Shown here piece after piece: positions 28,291-36,988 of a DNA stretch of 42,497 nucleotides (position 1 is the stretch's first letter; every line of letters begins with the position of its first letter). Below the pieces are notes generated by a model. That model saw only the letters and a list, made by a program, of their open reading frames with translations, made no database searches and had not been told where the DNA came from. The DNA is from a virus, in the IMG/VR virus record IMGVR_UViG_3300045996_000560, positions 1 to 42,497 of that record; one strand, written 5' to 3'. The position numbers and the translations under genes were made by a program.

Positions 28291-28425
28291 TTATGAACGC
28301 CTGCGCCGACGGAAGATGATGAAGAAATCCGCGCCGGTTTCTGGAACAGGTGGTTCGTCTCCACCGCCCTCGGGGAAGTACCGCGGCGCGAAGTACGTTC
28401 CAGCGAAATACCGACGTGCAAACAT
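28291..28425 (-). CDS. Small aromatic/Arg-rich protein, 44 aa
   Basis: The ATG shares one base with the stop of the fibre-like gene (TGATG). The 44 residues (MFARRYFAGTYFAPRYFPEG...) show the repeated Y-F-P/R-Y-F pattern common in small phage proteins just after tail genes, and end in a run of Arg. Function unknown. Confidence 0.65.
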   Translation of the reverse strand: MFARRYFAGTYFAPRYFPEGGGDEPPVPETGADFFIIFRRRRRS

Positions 28426-29822
28426 CAGGTTGCGTCCAGCGTGACAGCCGTGCGGTTGCCGTCAGCGTCCACCGTTGCCGTGATGCGGGCTTTGGCGTCG
28501 TTTGCATCGCGGATGGTGACGGTCGTTGTTGCCGCGCCGGAGAGCTTGCCCGCAAGGGCAGCAAGTGCCAGCCGGAGCGACTGACGGAGGGTAATACCGG
28601 TTTCAACACCGTTCGCGCGGTCGAGCAGAGCATCGGCGTTCGCGTCTGCGGTCGGAATATCACCCACGGCGGCGGGCGCTGCGGGGATAAGGTCGGTTTT
28701 TGCCTTCACAAGAGCAACTTGAGCAAGTACCGCGTCATCCGCCGTACCGAGCGCGGTGGCAAGTTCTGCGTTTGTCGGGAGGTCGTTGACGCTTGACTGA
28801 GAGGCCAGAGCCGTCAGGCCGGCACCTGCAGCGCCGATTTCTGCCGTATCCACCAGAATATCGTCCACGATGCCGTCAATGGTGTTCACGCTTGACTGGC
28901 TTGCCAATGCGGTGAGCCCCGCCCCGGCTGCGCCGATCTCTGCGGTGTCTACGAGGATCGCGTCAACGTTACTGTCAACCGTCGCCAGAGCGGATGCTGT
29001 CGCCAGAGAGGTCAAGGCTCCAGCGTCAGGGAGAGCATCAGTCACAGCCTTAATTGCTGCGATTTCCGTGTCGATATACCCCGCGACGGTGGCAAGGTTG
29101 GCGGCGGTTGCGAGTGTCCCGATTTGCGTGTCTAGGTTCGCAGACGCCAGCCCAACAGCCGAGCGGATACCGGCAGCGTTCAAGTCGTTCAGGTTTGTGT
29201 TTGCCGTGAGGGTGCGCGTGACAGCAGCCCATACCGCCGTGACAATCTCCGTCACCGCGTCGGTTGCCAGTTCGCTCGCGCCGATTGCGTCTGCAGCGAT
29301 CTTCGCGGCCGTAATCGCGTCGGTGGCAATCTGCGATGCCCCGATAGCGTTTGCTGCAATGCCTGTTGATGTAATGGCACCGGAGGCGATTTTAGCCGAT
29401 GTGATGGCGCTTGAGGCAATTGAAGCAGCCGTGATAGCCCCCGAACCCCACGCGGTTCCAGCAGCTTGCAGAATATCCACTTGCAGGTTGTCGGTACCGG
29501 CGATGAGGCTGTCATAAACCAACGCCGTTAGAACGCAGGTTTCCACCCGCACCGTCAGCGCGCCGGAGACGTGAACGAAAATCACCATCGGGCCGAGCGT
29601 GTTGGTGTCGGTAGCGTCGAGAACGGCATAATAAATACCGTTCGAGATATGCGTCCCGCCGCCGGAGTTTTTGTTCGCAAGCGTCGTCGCGCCGGTTTTC
29701 CACAGCTTTATATCGGTGTTCGCAATCGTCAGTCCGGTTTCTTCCGTGTTCCCGTCGGTCGAGTCAACGAAGTAACCGAGGGGAATTTCCTGCGATGCGG
29801 TGGACTGGCGAAGGTAGATCAT
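28425..29822 (-). CDS. Fibre-like structural protein, 465 aa
   Basis: An N-terminal beta-rich part (about 1-105) is followed by a long Ala/Ile/Thr-rich region with repeating ITSAKIASGAI- and ATDAITAAKIAADAIG-type units (about 125-200), as in trimeric tail fibres. Two identical 25-residue copies of ILVDTAEIGAAGAGLTALAS plus QSSVN lie in the second half. The C-terminal domain (about 425-465) is beta-rich. It probably contacts the host or links other fibres. The start overlaps the preceding stop. Confidence 0.75.
   Translation of the reverse strand: MIYLRQSTASQEIPLGYFVDSTDGNTEETGLTIANTDIKLWKTGATTLANKNSGGGTHISNGIYYAVLDATDTNTLGPMVIFVHVSGALTVRVETCVLTALVYDSLIAGTDNLQVDILQAAGTAWGSGAITAASIASSAITSAKIASGAITSTGIAANAIGASQIATDAITAAKIAADAIGASELATDAVTEIVTAVWAAVTRTLTANTNLNDLNAAGIRSAVGLASANLDTQIGTLATAANLATVAGYIDTEIAAIKAVTDALPDAGALTSLATASALATVDSNVDAILVDTAEIGAAGAGLTALASQSSVNTIDGIVDDILVDTAEIGAAGAGLTALASQSSVNDLPTNAELATALGTADDAVLAQVALVKAKTDLIPAAPAAVGDIPTADANADALLDRANGVETGITLRQSLRLALAALAGKLSGAATTTVTIRDANDAKARITATVDADGNRTAVTLDAT
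28785..28859 (-). repeat. Coding repeat copy in the fibre-like gene
   Basis: These 75 bases encode the same 25 residues as 28884-28958, with many synonymous base differences. The protein repeat is exact and the DNA repeat is not. Confidence 0.85.
28884..28958 (-). repeat. Coding repeat copy in the fibre-like gene
   Basis: This is the partner of 28785-28859: 25 identical residues with different codon choices at many third positions. Confidence 0.85.
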
Positions 29823-30427
29823 GAGATACCCTGTGTTTTTAAGTGATGGGCGAATACGGCTTTAGATGTGCCACCGCCTGCGGTGTAATCGACCTGTAAA
29901 AGTGCCGGTGTTCCACCTGCAGAGTCGAAACCCTCGTATGCGTCAATGCAACCGTCGGGTGAGCCGTTTTCAAAGGCAATAAAATTCACGTCATTGCCTG
30001 AAACCCACCCGCCGCGATTGACGATCTCTTGAAGGATAGAGGCGACGTTATGCGCAATATTTGCGGGTGTTGCTGTTCCCTGCGTAAATGCCGTGAACGC
30101 TGTTGTTTTACTCACAGTCGAAGGTAGGTTTCCGCCACTGGTGAATTGACCGGCATCATCAGCCGCCCAAGCGTACCATCTCGCGCTTAACGTCAAAGAG
30201 TCGTCCTGCGTAACCTGATTATAGACCGTAACAGTTGCAGTATTTATCGTCGCGCCCTGCGGTATCGTTACGTTTAGAAATCTCAAGCCTGAGTGAACAT
30301 CTAGAGGATCTATTGATCGACCAACTGCTAATAGGCCGAAAATAGATTCAGCATCATCGAACAGCGCGCCGACGAATTCCATGCAGTCGTCGGCGGTGGC
30401 TGATACTGATGTGCTGAATGTAGCCAT
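29819..30427 (-). CDS. Beta-sandwich structural protein, 202 aa
   Basis: The 202 residues resemble DNRLRE-type or carbohydrate-binding beta-sandwich modules: GLRFLNVTIPQGATINTATV near residues 47-66, a WYAWAADDAGQF strand pair, ILQEIVNRGGWVSGNDVNFI near 130-149, and LLQVDYT at the end. Such domains occur in virion appendages and secreted binding proteins. It is grouped with the two fibre-like genes. Confidence 0.7.
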   Translation of the reverse strand: MATFSTSVSATADDCMEFVGALFDDAESIFGLLAVGRSIDPLDVHSGLRFLNVTIPQGATINTATVTVYNQVTQDDSLTLSARWYAWAADDAGQFTSGGNLPSTVSKTTAFTAFTQGTATPANIAHNVASILQEIVNRGGWVSGNDVNFIAFENGSPDGCIDAYEGFDSAGGTPALLQVDYTAGGGTSKAVFAHHLKTQGIS

Positions 30428-30895
30428 TTACCCAAACGCCTTGAGGATTTCAGCTTTCTTGTCTTGAAGTTCACGCAGAGCAGCCGCAGCCTCCGCAATG
30501 CCGTCCTCGATCTCATTGAGGGCTTTCGCCGCGGCCTGTGCTTTGCTCATCACCTCAGCGAGTTCGTTGTCAGCATCCGCGCGCTCTTTCGCCATCGTCT
30601 CGCGCTTGGCGTCGAGTTTCGCAATGCCCTCCGCAACGATCTTTGCGGCTTCCTCGTTCGCGGCTTTCAGGATACCCTGCGCCTCGATGCGGTTTGCGTC
30701 GATGATCGCCAGCCCGTCGCGGTGTTTCGCGGCGAGTTCTTCTTCACCGGCGCGGTATTCTGCCATGCGCTTTTCAGTTTCGCGGATGGTTTGTTCGATG
30801 CCTTCCAGCTTCGCAAGGGCTTCTTCGGCTTCCTTGAAAATCTTGAACTGGCGACCACCGGCTGCGATGAAATCTTTAAGCTGTTTCGTGTCCAT
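30428..30895 (-). CDS. Coiled-coil protein, 155 aa
   Basis: From ATG 30895 (sharing one base with the previous stop) the 155 residues are nearly all long charged helices (EEALAKLEGIEQTIRETEKR, AKERADADNELAEVMSKAQA), rich in Ala, Glu and Lys. It lies in the appendage gene group. A chaperone or structural stalk is possible. Confidence 0.7.
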   Translation of the reverse strand: MDTKQLKDFIAAGGRQFKIFKEAEEALAKLEGIEQTIRETEKRMAEYRAGEEELAAKHRDGLAIIDANRIEAQGILKAANEEAAKIVAEGIAKLDAKRETMAKERADADNELAEVMSKAQAAAKALNEIEDGIAEAAAALRELQDKKAEILKAFG

Positions 30896-31302
30896 TAGAT
30901 TTTGTTCCTTCTTGCTGTGATGGTGACGTTCAGGAGGCATGAGCCGGCGCCGGATGCGACACGGGGCTGAAACCAGTGACCAGCTTCGAGGATCTGATCG
31001 CCGCCTGCTGCGGATTTGGCGATGTTGTTGCCAAGGCTGTCCTGAGCAATGACCCATGCCGCGGTGTATGAACCGGAAGCCGTGCCAGCAGCGCGATCGG
31101 CTTTTACAGCATCGCTGTCGTTCGACCAGTACAGCGTGGCGATGCCGCTATCGAACACGCCAGAAACCTGCACGGATTTGTCAGGATATTGTGAAAGGTC
31201 AACTGCCTCGCCAACATCATCACCGTCTAGGCCGGTCCACTTGACCTCCACCACGTCGCGGCTGATTTGTTTATGTGTGAAAGTTCTCGTTGTTTCGGCC
31301 AT
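30895..31302 (-). CDS. Structural-region protein, 135 aa
   Basis: AAGGAG precedes the ATG. The 135 residues are beta-rich (RDVVEVKWTGLDGDDVGEAV, SVQVSGVFDSGIATLYWSND) with a C-terminal VTITARRNKI. It lies between the ejection proteins and the fibre group. Possibly a small virion surface protein; no family recognised. Confidence 0.68.
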   Translation of the reverse strand: MAETTRTFTHKQISRDVVEVKWTGLDGDDVGEAVDLSQYPDKSVQVSGVFDSGIATLYWSNDSDAVKADRAAGTASGSYTAAWVIAQDSLGNNIAKSAAGGDQILEAGHWFQPRVASGAGSCLLNVTITARRNKI

Positions 31303-31304
31303 GG

Positions 31305-33404
31305 TTAAGGCTCCTTGCTGTTGACGTTGACGACTGCGCCGCCTGAAACACCGCCACCCAGTCCACCAGCGGCGGAAAAGAGAGCAGATTTAGGAGCGTT
31401 ATTGTTGATGAAATCTTGAAGCGATTTTTCCACCGCTGCCTGACCTTTGGAACGTCCTGCAGAGTTTGCCGCGTCGTTGAGGAACGACAGTACGGGAATT
31501 TTCGTGATGCCCGTATCGCGGAGGACGCGGGCGATCATGTAACCCGAACCGGATGGGTTTTGCGTCGAGGGTTGTTTCGAGGCGATGAGTTTCAGTTCGC
31601 TGATTGCTTTTCCTGCGGCTTTCGCTGCGTCTTCGCCGAACAGGAATTTGCCGAGTTCTTTGTTGGAAACGAACATTTCCTCAAGCCCGCTTGCCATCTT
31701 CGCCGGACTGATAAACGCAACGTCCGGTTTGCCTTCTTCAAAGCCATTCGCGGCCTTTGTGAAAAGTCGCTTGGCGAAGGCTGCAGACATATCTGCTTTC
31801 ACCGCATCAGCTTCCGCGCCGCCCGCGTTAATCAGGGCTTGCACGTTGTCCATCATGCCCTTCTTGCCGTTGATCGCGCCGGAACCGATGAGGCTCTTGG
31901 CGAAGTCGTCAGGGCTGGCACCGTTGGCTACGGCTTCGGTAATGGCGTTCTTTTCAAACATCGAGCCGTATTGCGCGCGCAGGGAAACAGCATTGCGGAA
32001 TGCCTTGATCGCTTCTGCGTCACCGAGGTCAGCCGCTTCGTTCGCGGTTTTGATCATGAAGCTGTCATATGCGTTTTTGACTTTGCCGAGGAATGCCTTT
32101 TCGGTGCCGGTCGCGTCGTTCTGATAACCCGAAAGGGTTTTGCGCCAGTCTTCCAGATCACCGAGTTTCACGGCGGTTACTTTGCTCAGCGACGTGCCTT
32201 GCATCTTTTCCGCAAGAGCGTCGAGAACCGCGTTGGCTTTGGAATAGTTCACCTTATCCGATAGGTTCACGGCCGTCTCTGCACGAACGCGGCCGATCTC
32301 GCTCATCAGGCCGGTGTTGACGTCATCCGCGCGGATTTTCACGCCGTTGCCTTGGCGGGCAATGTCGTATGCATTTGTCACTTGTTTCTTGAGGGTGTCA
32401 GCCTGACCCTTGACGCGGGAATATACACCATCCAGCACATCGTTCACGCTTGAGCCGTCTGTAGCCTTGGGGTCGAGGGCTTTGATGAATGCGGTGCGTT
32501 CTTGGTTCTGGATAGAACGTGCGTTCGCCATCATCGCGCGGGGCTCATCACCGAACCGCCCGCCAACTGCGTCAGCCTCTAGAGTTTGCAGTTTCGCTTT
32601 CTGGGTGCGCTCGCCCGCGGTCTTGGAGAAGAATTCGCCGGAGGGTTTTTGAATGGATGCAATATCGGCGGGCGCGGTTTCAGCTACGGATGTAACCGCA
32701 TCATCTGCACCGCCGAACATTTTTTGAAGTGCCGAGCCTTGGTAGGCTTCGTCTACCTTTGAAGCCAGCGGAGCAGCAATATTTCTGCCCACAAAAGTCC
32801 CGGCCATACCACCAAGAGCACCACCCACGCCGCCAGCCGCCGCAGAAGACCCTCTCTCCGAAAGAGAACCCTCGCCTGCTCCGGCACCATAAATCGCCCC
32901 CGTACCTCCACCAATTCCAGCGGAGGCGAGGTATGGGTGTGCTTTTGCGAATGCTGCGAGTGCACTTGTGGCTCCTTCCGGCAATGCTGCCCCGGCCAGT
33001 TTACCGAATCCTACGCCGGATGCAATACCGCCGACAGCTTGGAGAGCGCCGCCCGTAATGGGGTTTTCGGCGTTGAAGTCATTCATGGGAGCCATGACGT
33101 TGGCTTTGTTTTTGTCCATAAAGTCAGATACTTGGCTGTATGACACGTCTTCGCCGCCCATAGACGCGGGGAGCATGTTTTTCAGGCCGTAAGTGATGGG
33201 CTTGGCAATCGCGTTCCCGATATCGTCGCCCCAAGCGAATGTTGCGCCTTGGCCGAGGTTTTGCGCCACGCCAGCCAGCGCGGAGCCGGTGGACTGTTTC
33301 GGGCGCGGGATTTCCGCTTTCGGCGCTGCGGATGCTTCCGGTTTCAGGCCGGATTTCTGCATCAGCGCATCGAGTTCCGCTTGCTCGTCAGGAGTGAGTG
33401 CCAT
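31305..33404 (-). CDS. Ejection (internal virion) protein, 699 aa
   Basis: The 699 residues include a Pro/Ala-rich N-terminus, Gly/Ala-rich hydrophobic stretches at about 120-210 (GGIASGVGFGKLAGAALPEG, GGVGGALGGMAGTFVG) able to enter membranes, and a long helical remainder. Large proteins of this type follow the smaller ejection proteins in podoviruses and are delivered into the cell envelope with the DNA. GGAGGG precedes the ATG. Its exact counterpart in P22 (gp16 or gp20) is not settled. Confidence 0.75.
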   Translation of the reverse strand: MALTPDEQAELDALMQKSGLKPEASAAPKAEIPRPKQSTGSALAGVAQNLGQGATFAWGDDIGNAIAKPITYGLKNMLPASMGGEDVSYSQVSDFMDKNKANVMAPMNDFNAENPITGGALQAVGGIASGVGFGKLAGAALPEGATSALAAFAKAHPYLASAGIGGGTGAIYGAGAGEGSLSERGSSAAAGGVGGALGGMAGTFVGRNIAAPLASKVDEAYQGSALQKMFGGADDAVTSVAETAPADIASIQKPSGEFFSKTAGERTQKAKLQTLEADAVGGRFGDEPRAMMANARSIQNQERTAFIKALDPKATDGSSVNDVLDGVYSRVKGQADTLKKQVTNAYDIARQGNGVKIRADDVNTGLMSEIGRVRAETAVNLSDKVNYSKANAVLDALAEKMQGTSLSKVTAVKLGDLEDWRKTLSGYQNDATGTEKAFLGKVKNAYDSFMIKTANEAADLGDAEAIKAFRNAVSLRAQYGSMFEKNAITEAVANGASPDDFAKSLIGSGAINGKKGMMDNVQALINAGGAEADAVKADMSAAFAKRLFTKAANGFEEGKPDVAFISPAKMASGLEEMFVSNKELGKFLFGEDAAKAAGKAISELKLIASKQPSTQNPSGSGYMIARVLRDTGITKIPVLSFLNDAANSAGRSKGQAAVEKSLQDFINNNAPKSALFSAAGGLGGGVSGGAVVNVNSKEP

Positions 33405-34966
33405 TACTGACCCTCCTGCTGCTTTTTGAGGAGTTCTTGCATACGCAAGCTTTCAATGGGAGAAAGCTTTTTTGTCTCACCATAAAGTGCCTCATATGCG
33501 CCATTCGAGGATTTGATAATTACATCTGTCGCCTTTTTACGCAGTCCGGCCTTTTGTTCGATGACCGCTTGTGAATCTCCGGGCTGCGGGAAATATGTAC
33601 GGTACTCCTGTTTCATCTCGTCCACGCCAATCGCAGCGCCGGATTCGAGGCGAAGCTTTGATCTAATCCACTCATCAGCAGCGTTTTTGTATTTCTGTTG
33701 GTCGTCCGTACGCAGCAGGCTTTGCGCGGCGTATTCCCCAACAAGAGGAACACTCGCCACGCCGCTGGCCAACTCGTTTACAGCAGCCCCACTACCGATT
33801 TCGCCGATACGCTTCTCGGCATCAATCATTCGTGCCGCGAAGCCCGCAGGTTTGATCTGGTACTCTTTGAAGTCACCCTTCGGTTGCTGGACGCCAGGAA
33901 TGGGAACGGCTTTTGTCCCTGTTTCGTCCCACATCTGGCCAGTTGGTAATCCGGCCGTGGCGCGCGGTTTTGCCTCCTGCGGTGCCATAGCTGCTAGGCC
34001 AGCAGCGCCATATTGCGATGGATTGGCTGCGGCGAGTTCCAAAGCCATACGTTGAACGCTTGTCATCGCCGGTTTCTGCCCTTGAGGCTGAGTACCAGCA
34101 AATCGGCTTGTCCATTTATTTGCGAACTGCCCTGCGGTCATGTTTTCGTCACCGCCATTGTTCAGCACAGCAGCGCGCCCAACTACATCTACGGCGCGCG
34201 CGTCAGGGTTTGAAAGCAGTTTAATCGCTCCACCTGCGCCCTGTTGGTGTGCAAGGTAAAGTTCACCGTCCGTCGGCTCACGGCCCAGTGTGGACGCAAG
34301 CTGCTGTCGATTGCCTTGCGTGAAGGCTTGATACATCTGGTCTTTGAACGGGCCATTCTGTTTTTTTAGCGCAAGAATATCCGCATCCGAGAAATTAGCC
34401 ATTTGTGGAGCGTTTTTGCGCACGGTGTCGATCCAAGTGCCATCAAGGAATTGGTAATCACCAGAGGCCGTGGAATTCGGGTTATCTCCCGTACCTTCGA
34501 TGCCTTTCAGGGTGCTGTCGTATGACGAACCGGCGAGAGCGCGTTGGAAAATATTCTGCGTTGCACGCGCGCCTTGGCGGGTTTCCTGCATTGCTTCCAT
34601 CTGCATCTGGCGCATGGGATCAGCATTGTTCAGGAACATCGGCAAGAACTTGTCAGGCTTAGTCTGCGCGAGGTATTGCAAAGCATCGTCATGAGGGAGG
34701 CTCATGGCGTACTTGGTTATATCGCTCTCATATTTCTTATTCATGGCAGGACCCACGAAAGGCAAGAAAGAAGCGATTGCGGAAGGCGGCGTCGGCGGCT
34801 GCATAGATGTAAAACTGCCCGGCTCATGAGCTTCCATATTCATCGCTGCAAACTTGCCAATTGGAGATTGGCTTTCAACCCGCTGAACAGTTGACGAAAA
34901 CGGGTCGGTGAAGCTGCGAAGCCCCGCCGAACGCTCCATTTGATTTTCGTCAAAGTTGTTTCTCAT
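33404..34966 (-). CDS. Ejection protein with lytic transglycosylase-like domain
   Basis: The 520 residues include an SLT-type segment at about 150-260: GIEGTGDNPNSTASGDYQFL with a candidate catalytic glutamate, then DGTWIDTVRKNAP and ELYLAHQQGAGGAIKLL. Such domains open the peptidoglycan for DNA entry. The rest is Gln/Met/Ala-rich and helical. It overlaps the 267-residue ejection gene by four bases and the 699-residue one by one base, consistent with one ejection set. Confidence 0.78.
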   Translation of the reverse strand: MRNNFDENQMERSAGLRSFTDPFSSTVQRVESQSPIGKFAAMNMEAHEPGSFTSMQPPTPPSAIASFLPFVGPAMNKKYESDITKYAMSLPHDDALQYLAQTKPDKFLPMFLNNADPMRQMQMEAMQETRQGARATQNIFQRALAGSSYDSTLKGIEGTGDNPNSTASGDYQFLDGTWIDTVRKNAPQMANFSDADILALKKQNGPFKDQMYQAFTQGNRQQLASTLGREPTDGELYLAHQQGAGGAIKLLSNPDARAVDVVGRAAVLNNGGDENMTAGQFANKWTSRFAGTQPQGQKPAMTSVQRMALELAAANPSQYGAAGLAAMAPQEAKPRATAGLPTGQMWDETGTKAVPIPGVQQPKGDFKEYQIKPAGFAARMIDAEKRIGEIGSGAAVNELASGVASVPLVGEYAAQSLLRTDDQQKYKNAADEWIRSKLRLESGAAIGVDEMKQEYRTYFPQPGDSQAVIEQKAGLRKKATDVIIKSSNGAYEALYGETKKLSPIESLRMQELLKKQQEGQ

Positions 34967-35766
34967 GCGCGCGTACCTGCATACTGCATCAGCATGGGAA
35001 GAACGCCCGGTGTAGTTGTTGAAGTGCTCTGCCCGTTGCCAGAAATAAACGGGCTCATCAGGCTCGTACCTGTTTTAATAGCGTTGATCGGAGCCTGTTT
35101 GGTCTGCGTATCCATCGAACGCATAAACTCACCAATGCCAAGCAAGCCCGCTGCATCGTTCTGTCGCATACCCGGCAGCACGTTCATCGCGTTGTTCAGC
35201 GAATTGTTGTACTGGGTGCCGAGCAGCTGGCCGATGGTCATCTGACGCGTCTGATCAATGTCGTTCGCGCCGAGAATGGAGCGGTTGGAACCGGACTGAC
35301 CGGCATTGGCCATTTCTTGGTTCATCATGCTGTACTGGCCTTGACCCTGACGGTTAACCGCGGCGATGACGCTGTCCATATACGGGTTCATCTGCATGGC
35401 CGTGTCTCGGCGAATGCTTTCTTCTGTCGGAGTGAAGCCTTGGCGCATCATCTCGAAGGCGCGGGTTTCATCGTCCGTCTGAGCAAGAGGCGTGAACATA
35501 TCCGTTACGCCCGCGCGGCCGCCGGTCGTGGGGTCTGCCACGGGGTTGCCGTTCTGGTCGATGGTGATGCCGTTTTTGCCGTTCTTGCCGGTCTTCGGGT
35601 ACGTGTTCGCCTGCCCGGGAATGACGTTGTTCGGTGCGCCAAATTCGGGGAGCGTGAAATAGTTGATCGCCGCGCCGAACGGGTCGAAGGATTTCTTTAA
35701 CGCGGGTGAGAGTGCGGAATAACCGGATTTTGACGACGACGACGAGCCGCCCATTAAACTGCCCAT
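34963..35766 (-). CDS. Ejection/DNA-transfer protein, 267 aa
   Basis: This 267-residue protein has a Ser-run N-terminus, an Asn/Gly-rich linker (about 45-85) and a Met/Gln/Asn-rich helical part (FEMMRQGFTPTEESIRRDTA, GQSGSNRSILGANDIDQTRQ). This is typical of the small ejection proteins at the start of such gene sets (P22 gp7-like position). GGAGG precedes the ATG. Confidence 0.72.
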   Translation of the reverse strand: MGSLMGGSSSSSKSGYSALSPALKKSFDPFGAAINYFTLPEFGAPNNVIPGQANTYPKTGKNGKNGITIDQNGNPVADPTTGGRAGVTDMFTPLAQTDDETRAFEMMRQGFTPTEESIRRDTAMQMNPYMDSVIAAVNRQGQGQYSMMNQEMANAGQSGSNRSILGANDIDQTRQMTIGQLLGTQYNNSLNNAMNVLPGMRQNDAAGLLGIGEFMRSMDTQTKQAPINAIKTGTSLMSPFISGNGQSTSTTTPGVLPMLMQYAGTRA

Positions 35767-36173
35767 TTAGTAACCTCCTTGAAGAAAACCTGTTTGCCCT
35801 GCGTATAGTCGCGGGTGAGCCTTTGCCATGCGCGTGAGCCGAGGAAAATCAGGTGGCTGCAGTCGATGTGGCTTGCGTATTTCTGCAAGGCTTCATCGAG
35901 CGCGGGATACCAGATTTTAAATCCTTTTCCGCCGATGGCCGTGACCCATGCGGTTTTGTGGCTCATATCCTGCACCTGAACCACCGCAGCGCCCTTGATC
36001 GCTCCGTCAACCGTTGCGATAAAAAGCAGGGATTTGTCCTCAATCAGGCCGTTTTTGAGGATTTCCTCATTCAGCATGAGGTCGTCCTTCAAAGCGGGCT
36101 TGAGCATAGGAAACACAACATCCCAAATGTCTGGGATCAGGTCAGGGCGCGCTACTGTGATGTTGACCTTCAT
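35754..36173 (-). CDS. GNAT-like protein in the virion operon, 139 aa
   Basis: From ATG 36173, seven bases after GAGGAG, the 139 residues resemble small acetyltransferase-fold proteins of podovirus virions: SLLFIATVDGAIKGAAVVQV as core strands, then TAIGGKGFKIWYPALDEALQ. The acetyl-CoA loop is not clear, so activity is doubtful. The frame is open to an ATG at 36233 that overlaps the upstream stop and would add a hydrophobic 20-residue N-terminus. Confidence 0.65.
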   Translation of the reverse strand: MKVNITVARPDLIPDIWDVVFPMLKPALKDDLMLNEEILKNGLIEDKSLLFIATVDGAIKGAAVVQVQDMSHKTAWVTAIGGKGFKIWYPALDEALQKYASHIDCSHLIFLGSRAWQRLTRDYTQGKQVFFKEVTKWAV

Positions 36174-36229
36174 GAATATGCTCCTCATAAAAGCATGGAA
36201 CACATTCACGATAAAACGCCAGAAATTCG

Positions 36230-36988
36230 TCATGGTATTGGCCGGAGTTCGATTGCGAAGATGCTGGATGTTCCACGTGAAAACCCCGCGCTGTCCGTGT
36301 CCGTTCCGGAGCGGTTGATATACCCCGTGCCGGCGTCAACGGAATTTCTCACGTTGTACGTCTGGGCAGCAACCGACGCAGGGCTGTTCAGCGCCATCAT
36401 GCTCCACCCCATGACGTCGTTGGCCGTGATGCTTGAGATTGCCGCCATTGACGGCTTGCGGTTGCTCGGAGATGTCGGGGCTTCCAGAGGCGTCGTGCCG
36501 TTGGCAAGTTCGAGCCATTGCTGAACCGTACCCGCAGAACACCCGCCGATGCCCCTTGCGAATACGAGGATCACGCTTGATGTGGAGCCGGGCGTAATCG
36601 TCACCGAAAGGCCGGATACGTTCGTCATGGTCGTTCCGGTGACGGAGGCGGTGTCTGATTTTACCGCCGTGACAATCTGGCCGATGCAGTATTTCCCTGA
36701 AATGACTGAGGTAATCGCCTGAATTGCGGTGATGGCGATGCCTTGGCTGTCGGTCGTACCTTCGATTTCATCGAGAGCATCCTGCACGTTGTCAGCCGTC
36801 AATCCCGATGTGGCGTTGTCGTAGGTTACGTCTTCCGCAGCATTGCTCTGTCCGGCGAGGCTCTCTATGTCCTTCACCAGCTTGTCGTAATTGCCAATGT
36901 CCTCATCCCTTGAGCGGGTGACTTCGCGGATCCATTTGCTGGCTTCCTCGATGGTGTCAGCGATGAGGTCAGGGAAACGCTTTGTCAA
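36230..36988 (-). CDS. Fibre/tail-spike-like structural protein, 252 aa
   Basis: A TTG at 36988 follows GAGGGGG and overlaps the hub gene's stop (TTGA). Residues about 50-75 hold VTYDNATSGLTADNVQDALD, a phrase typical just before the shaft of tail fibres. The C-terminal 150 residues are Thr/Ser/Gly-rich beta sequence. It follows the hub gene, so a tail-tip or fibre role is likely. Confidence 0.7.
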   Translation of the reverse strand: MTKRFPDLIADTIEEASKWIREVTRSRDEDIGNYDKLVKDIESLAGQSNAAEDVTYDNATSGLTADNVQDALDEIEGTTDSQGIAITAIQAITSVISGKYCIGQIVTAVKSDTASVTGTTMTNVSGLSVTITPGSTSSVILVFARGIGGCSAGTVQQWLELANGTTPLEAPTSPSNRKPSMAAISSITANDVMGWSMMALNSPASVAAQTYNVRNSVDAGTGYINRSGTDTDSAGFSRGTSSIFAIELRPIP

